Positions 60,442 to 64,000 of a DNA stretch of 64,000 nucleotides are shown piece after piece. The notes below the pieces were generated by a model, which saw only the letters and a program-made list of their open reading frames with translations, searched no databases and was not told where the DNA came from. The position numbers and the translations under genes are program-made. Positions within the stretch are counted from its first letter, which is position 1. Every line of letters starts with the position of its first letter. The DNA is from Bacteroidales bacterium (GTDB lineage: Bacteria > Bacteroidota > Bacteroidia > Bacteroidales > WCHB1-69), in assembly GCA_024685175.1 (NCBI GenBank), contig JAIKWD010000012.1, positions 124,001 to 188,000 on the forward strand, given 5' to 3'.

Positions 60442-61695
60442 ATGACTGAAAATAAAAAAAGCACCGCCTATAGTATGTTCGTGATAGGCGCCTTGTTCTT
60501 TGTGTTCGGCTTCGTCACTTGGCTGAACAACATCTTGATTCCTTATATGAAGACCTCCTGCGAACTCACCTCGCAGGTGCAGGCCTATTTAGTGCCGTTC
60601 GCCTTCTACATCGCCTATTTCGTGATGTCCATTCCTTCTTCTTTCGTGCTGAAGAAAACGGGTTACGGCAATGGTATGGCCTTGGGCTTGATCATTATGG
60701 CCATCGGCTGTATGTTGTTCGTGCCAGGCGCACGCCTGCGTAGTTACACCATCTTTTTGATTGGATTGTTCATCCAAGGCATCGGTCTATCGCTGTTGCA
60801 GACGGCCAGCAATCCCTATGTGACCGTCATCGGTCCGGTGGAGTCGGCAGCCCGTCGTATGAGCATTATGGGTGTATGCAATAAACTCGCCGGAATGGTG
60901 GGTATTCTCATCCTCTACAATGCCTTGTTCTCCGGCAAGGAACATCTCTTCGAGCAAATCAACGCGATGTCGGCTGGTCCTGAGAAAGAGGCCCTGCTGC
61001 AACAACTCTCCAATGGCGTAATCCTACCCTACATCATTATGACCGCTGTGCTCATCGCCTTGGTCATCTTCGTAAAATTGGCGCATCTACCTGAAATACA
61101 ATTGGAAGAGAACAAGGATTCCAGCAAGAAGACCAGCATATTCAGCTATCCGTATCTGTGGCTCGGCATCTTGGCCATCTTCTTCTATGTGGGCGCAGAG
61201 GTCATAGCCATCGACACACTGATACCTTATGGCAACTACTACAACATCCCGACCGAAGTATCGCACTATTTCGGTGTTTATGCCTTGATTGCCTTGTTGA
61301 TCGGCTATTTCTGTGGCATCATCTTCGTTCCGAAGGTCATCTCACAGCGCAACGCACTCATCGTCCAGCTCTGTCTGGCCGTGTTGTTGGTGATTGTTGC
61401 ACTCTGCACTAAGGGCATCTTCTCCATCGTCGCCATCATCTGTCTGAGTTTCGCACACGCCATTATGTGGCCCGCCATCTGGCCGCTGAGCATCCACGAT
61501 TTGGGTGAACATACCGAGTTCGGCTCCGCTTTGCTCATTATGGCCATCGCCGGTGGCGCCGTGATGCCGCTGATTTATGGCAAGATTGCCGATGTGGTCA
61601 ACCCGCACGCCGCGTACGCTCTGCTTTTCGTGAGTTACGCGTACATCCTGTATTTCGCAACGGTGGGATGTAAGATTACGAGGAAGAGAGTATGA
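60442..61695 (+). CDS. FucP-like sugar:H+ symporter (MFS)
   Basis: This 417-residue inner-membrane protein has 12 predicted TM helices. FGFVTWLNNILIPYMK, QAYLVPFAFYIAYFVMSIPSSFVLKKTGYG, LLQTASNPYVTVIGPVESAARRMSIMGVCNKLAG and the late HAIMWPAIWPLSIHDLG match the FucP/sugar MFS group. It probably imports fucose, rhamnose-like or related sugars with protons. Given the GH78 and GH106 genes in the window a deoxysugar is plausible, but the substrate is not readable from sequence. Confidence 0.9.
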   Translation: MTENKKSTAYSMFVIGALFFVFGFVTWLNNILIPYMKTSCELTSQVQAYLVPFAFYIAYFVMSIPSSFVLKKTGYGNGMALGLIIMAIGCMLFVPGARLRSYTIFLIGLFIQGIGLSLLQTASNPYVTVIGPVESAARRMSIMGVCNKLAGMVGILILYNALFSGKEHLFEQINAMSAGPEKEALLQQLSNGVILPYIIMTAVLIALVIFVKLAHLPEIQLEENKDSSKKTSIFSYPYLWLGILAIFFYVGAEVIAIDTLIPYGNYYNIPTEVSHYFGVYALIALLIGYFCGIIFVPKVISQRNALIVQLCLAVLLVIVALCTKGIFSIVAIICLSFAHAIMWPAIWPLSIHDLGEHTEFGSALLIMAIAGGAVMPLIYGKIADVVNPHAAYALLFVSYAYILYFATVGCKITRKRV

Positions 61696-61730
61696 GGGGT
61701 ACATGGGGGAAGGAATGAAGGGGAGATTGG

Positions 61731-61800
61731 AGCTATAAACGATGAGCTATGACGTTGAACTATGAACCAAAGACTACTGTCTAATGGCCAATAGCTAATC
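61731..61800. repeat. Word-like AGCTAT/GAACTATGA spacer
   Basis: GAGCTATAAAC, GATGAGCTATGAC, GTTGAACTATGAACC, CTACTGTCTAATGG and CCAATAGCTAATC words follow the transporter gene. They resemble the spacers at 1687, 53931 and 59053. No gene is seen. Confidence 0.45.
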
Positions 61801-61827
61801 ACCGGCAATTATCGTATAATAGACTAC

Positions 61828-62439
61828 CTACATTGTATATCGCACACCGAAATTCACACTCCAGTCCACGTAGTGGAGCAGCGGGCCGCCGGATTCATAG
61901 AATAGCAACCCATAGCCGGGCCTGACATCCAATTGCAATGTGACGGGAGCGTTGAATTTATATTCCAGTCCCAGAAGCACATTGGTGCCAAACTTACCAA
62001 ACGGCGTGTTATAAAAAAGCATAAAAGAGTGATTTTCGTAAAAAATACGATCATCGGTGTAACCATATCCACGATACCAGTTATAACCCAAACTGACGCC
62101 ACCGCCAACCATACCATACAAACCTTTCGCAAAATGACCCTCATATACGAAGTTAGGATTTAATTCCAAAGTCCAGATATTGATAGGACTGAATTTACTG
62201 ATAACATTATAATCTGGACCATAAACAGTGTATTTTCCCCAGTTCATGCAGCTCGTTGTAGTTGTGATTTTTGTTCCAAGGTCAACCTGTAGGGCAAAAT
62301 GATCCGTTATAAATGTCTTGTATGAAAGGGCTTGCATATTGCCAAACGACACGCCCACACTATGTTTGTAGGGCGCTTGAGCCTGTAGTGTGAACAGCAT
62401 TCCGAAAAAAACCGTAATAATTAAAATTTTCTTTTTCAT
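61828..62439 (-). CDS. Outer-membrane beta-barrel protein
   Basis: The 203-residue protein has a signal peptide (IITVFFGMLFTLQAQ). About eight amphipathic strands rich in Tyr, Gly and Phe follow (HSVGVSFGNMQALSYKTF, LYGMVGGGVSLGYNWYRGYGYT, KFGTNVLLGLEYKFNAPVTLQLDVRPGYGLLFYES). It closes with DWSVNFGVRYTM, an outer-membrane insertion-type end. It is probably a small porin or structural barrel. It shares no clear motif with the barrel on the subtilase. Confidence 0.78.
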   Translation of the reverse strand: MKKKILIITVFFGMLFTLQAQAPYKHSVGVSFGNMQALSYKTFITDHFALQVDLGTKITTTTSCMNWGKYTVYGPDYNVISKFSPINIWTLELNPNFVYEGHFAKGLYGMVGGGVSLGYNWYRGYGYTDDRIFYENHSFMLFYNTPFGKFGTNVLLGLEYKFNAPVTLQLDVRPGYGLLFYESGGPLLHYVDWSVNFGVRYTM

Positions 62440-62525
62440 AATTTTTTGTCAATAGTTAAAAAAAATAATTACAAATAAAAAATCATATTATTTAACGGAA
62501 TTTTTCTGAATATATTGCCAAATTA

Positions 62526-63923
62526 TTATCGTCCGATAATCTCTGCCAGCTCATCAACACCCTTTGGCAAATGCGGACCTAACACACGGTGACCGGTCTC
62601 CGTAATCAAGAGATCGTCCTCGATGCGAATGCCACCGAAATCTCGGTATTTCTCCACCACATCGTAGTTGATGAAATCAGCAAACTTGTTCTCTTTCCTC
62701 CAAATGTCAATCAAATGCGGGATGAAGTAGATGCCTGGCTCGATGGAGACCACAAAGCCCGGTTTCAGTTCGCGGGCCATACGGAGCGACGCCCAGCCAA
62801 AGATGCTGCTAGGACGGACGGTATCGTCGTAACCGACATAGATTTGGCCGAGACCTTCCATATCGTGCACATCCAAGCCAATCTGATGGCCTAAACCGTG
62901 CACCATGAACAGGGCGTGCGCACCCAATTCAACGGCCTCCTTTACATCACCCTTCATCAATCCCAAGTCTTTAAGACCCTGTGCGATAACCTCGCAAGAA
63001 AGGCGGTGTAACTCTTTGTTGTACATACCCGGGTGTGCGGCGTCAATAGCGTCCAGATTGGCTTTGAGCACAATCTCATAGATTTCCTGCTGCTTGGTGG
63101 TGAACTTGCCGCCCACAGGCAATGTGCGCGTGTAGTCGGAGCAGTAGTTCATCAGTCCTTCGGCGCCAGCGTCCATCAGCAGCATATTGCCGGCTTGGAG
63201 GGTGCCGTTGTGCAAGTGGTTGTGCAACGTCTCGCCGTGCTGCGAGAGGATGACAGGGAAAGAGATTCCGTTGCCATAAGACAATGCAATGCCTTCGGCC
63301 AAGCCGGCCAACTCGTGCTCCGAAGCACCAGGCATACAGCGCTGCATCACGGCCATGTGCATCTTGACCCCGATTTCGCAAGCCTTGTCCATCTCGTCAA
63401 TCTCACACTGCTCCTTGGCGGATCGCAGGGCCACAATGCCCTTGATGAGCTCGATGGAAGCGGCTTCGCGGATTTGGTTCACGTTGATGCCGGTCATGTT
63501 GGAGAGCCAAATCTGGTTGTCGCCACGATATTGCGGGGTGAAATGCACCTTGCGACCCTTTTGCTGGGCTTCATGGATGTACTCTTCCAACTTGGCGAGC
63601 GGCATAGTCTCTTTCACGCCGACTTTCTCCGCCAAAGAGGCGATGGTGGGTTGGTCGCCCATCCAGATGATGTCGTCAATCTCGAAGTCGTTGCCGAAGA
63701 TGATGGACTTGTGTGCATCAAAGTCTATGACAGCAGCGATGTCGGCAATAGACAAACCGAAGAAATAGAGGAAATCGCTGTCCTGACGAAAGTTATAAGT
63801 ATTGTCGGGATAGTTCATCGGGGCCTCGTGATTGCCAAGGAACACCGCGATACCGTGTCCCACGCTTTGCGTGAGTTTATCTCTACGGTTTTGATAAACG
63901 GAAGGTTGAAATAAAGGATTCAT
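62526..63923 (-). CDS. pepP: Xaa-Pro aminopeptidase (aminopeptidase P, M24B)
   Basis: The 465-residue enzyme removes N-terminal residues preceding proline. The N-terminal domain (about 1-170) contains FLGNHEAPMNYPDNTYNFRQDSDFLYFFG. The pita-bread domain has metal ligands in LMDAGAEGLMNYCSDYTRTLPV (two Asp), MVHGLGHQIGLDVHD (His), SIEPGIYF (Glu) and GGIRIEDDLLIT (Glu). No signal peptide, so it is cytoplasmic. It stands alone between the barrel protein and the window edge. Confidence 0.95.
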   Translation of the reverse strand: MNPLFQPSVYQNRRDKLTQSVGHGIAVFLGNHEAPMNYPDNTYNFRQDSDFLYFFGLSIADIAAVIDFDAHKSIIFGNDFEIDDIIWMGDQPTIASLAEKVGVKETMPLAKLEEYIHEAQQKGRKVHFTPQYRGDNQIWLSNMTGINVNQIREAASIELIKGIVALRSAKEQCEIDEMDKACEIGVKMHMAVMQRCMPGASEHELAGLAEGIALSYGNGISFPVILSQHGETLHNHLHNGTLQAGNMLLMDAGAEGLMNYCSDYTRTLPVGGKFTTKQQEIYEIVLKANLDAIDAAHPGMYNKELHRLSCEVIAQGLKDLGLMKGDVKEAVELGAHALFMVHGLGHQIGLDVHDMEGLGQIYVGYDDTVRPSSIFGWASLRMARELKPGFVVSIEPGIYFIPHLIDIWRKENKFADFINYDVVEKYRDFGGIRIEDDLLITETGHRVLGPHLPKGVDELAEIIGR

Positions 63924-63969
63924 ATTATAGTATTTTAGTTGTTATTTTTTTAGGATTTTCTTGTTCAAA

Positions 63970-64000
63970 ATGAAATCTTTGCTTATCATTCTCAAAATAT
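63970..64000 (+). CDS. Possible start of a downstream gene (cut by window edge)
   Basis: An ATG at 63970 opens MKSLLIILKI, a signal-peptide-like hydrophobic start that runs off the end. The spacer to pepP is divergent, which would fit a promoter region. With only ten residues visible it may be chance. Confidence 0.3.
   Translation, partial: MKSLLIILKI

Noticed and set aside
1-64000. CRISPR array, prophage, insertion sequence or integron
   Set aside because: No regularly spaced direct repeats, cas genes, transposase, integrase or phage structural genes were found.

Overview
The window is a chromosomal stretch from a member of the Bacteroidota, most likely order Bacteroidales. The evidence is indirect but consistent. 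Many genes are preceded by the TAnnTTTG -7 element of the Bacteroidota sigma factor, with no Shine-Dalgarno sequence. Four secreted proteins carry type IX secretion system (T9SS) C-terminal signals: three of the PNPxxx/GxYxV type and one gliding-motility type B. Also typical are the carboxyspermidine polyamine route, glycoside hydrolases GH78, GH97 and GH106, a FucP-like sugar transporter, an exbB/exbD/exbD cluster, and a kinase fused to a RapZ C-terminal domain. No phage, transposase, CRISPR array or rRNA is visible. The region looks like ordinary core and accessory chromosome.

Layout. 1-5.4 kb: fabD (cut by the window edge) and metK, with a SAM-II-type riboswitch in the metK leader; then a divergent carboxy(nor)spermidine synthase gene and a GH78 rhamnosidase. 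5.6-9.2 kb: a triple-repeat T9SS cargo protein behind a complete cobalamin riboswitch, and a beta-helix T9SS protein. 9.3-14.1 kb: kinase-RapZ fusion, tRNA-Lys, folE with an MBL hydrolase, and a YwqK/MORN-repeat protein. 14.2-22.9 kb: a four-gene run (PepSY-like protein, a 1490-residue exported beta-rich protein of unknown function, DAHP synthase/chorismate mutase, CtpA protease) closed by a terminator. 23-31 kb: M16 protease, grpE-dnaJ, nspC overlapping an HSDR_N nuclease-like gene, and an aminotransferase. 31.3-35.4 kb: two lipoproteins and an ExbB, 4-TM protein, ExbD, ExbD cluster. 35.4-37.8 kb: yicC and der. 37.9-42.9 kb: a six-gene run (ABC ATPase, small membrane protein, permease, GntR/YtrA-type regulator, subtilase with a C-terminal outer-membrane barrel, DUF4097-like protein) ending at a hairpin terminator. 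43-54.3 kb: IgGFc-binding-like T9SS protein, MBL lipoprotein, metG, a LemA-like pair, a T9SS esterase, GH97 and a TIGR04076 protein. 54.3-64 kb: GH106 (carrying two in-frame palindromic elements), C69 dipeptidase, rpe, SHOCT protein, FucP-like transporter, outer-membrane barrel protein and aminopeptidase P.

Themes. The cell exports many hydrolases and surface proteins, takes up sugars released from rhamnose- or galactose-containing glycans, and degrades peptides (M16, S41, S8, C69, M24). Two metabolite-sensing RNAs (SAM and B12) sit within 6 kb of each other. The most unusual features are the B12-riboswitch-controlled T9SS repeat protein, perfect 28-bp palindromes inserted in frame in the GH106 gene with a decayed copy upstream of metG, the subtilase-barrel fusion, and the giant unassigned protein that overlaps the DAHP synthase gene. 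Function calls rest on motif reading without database searches.
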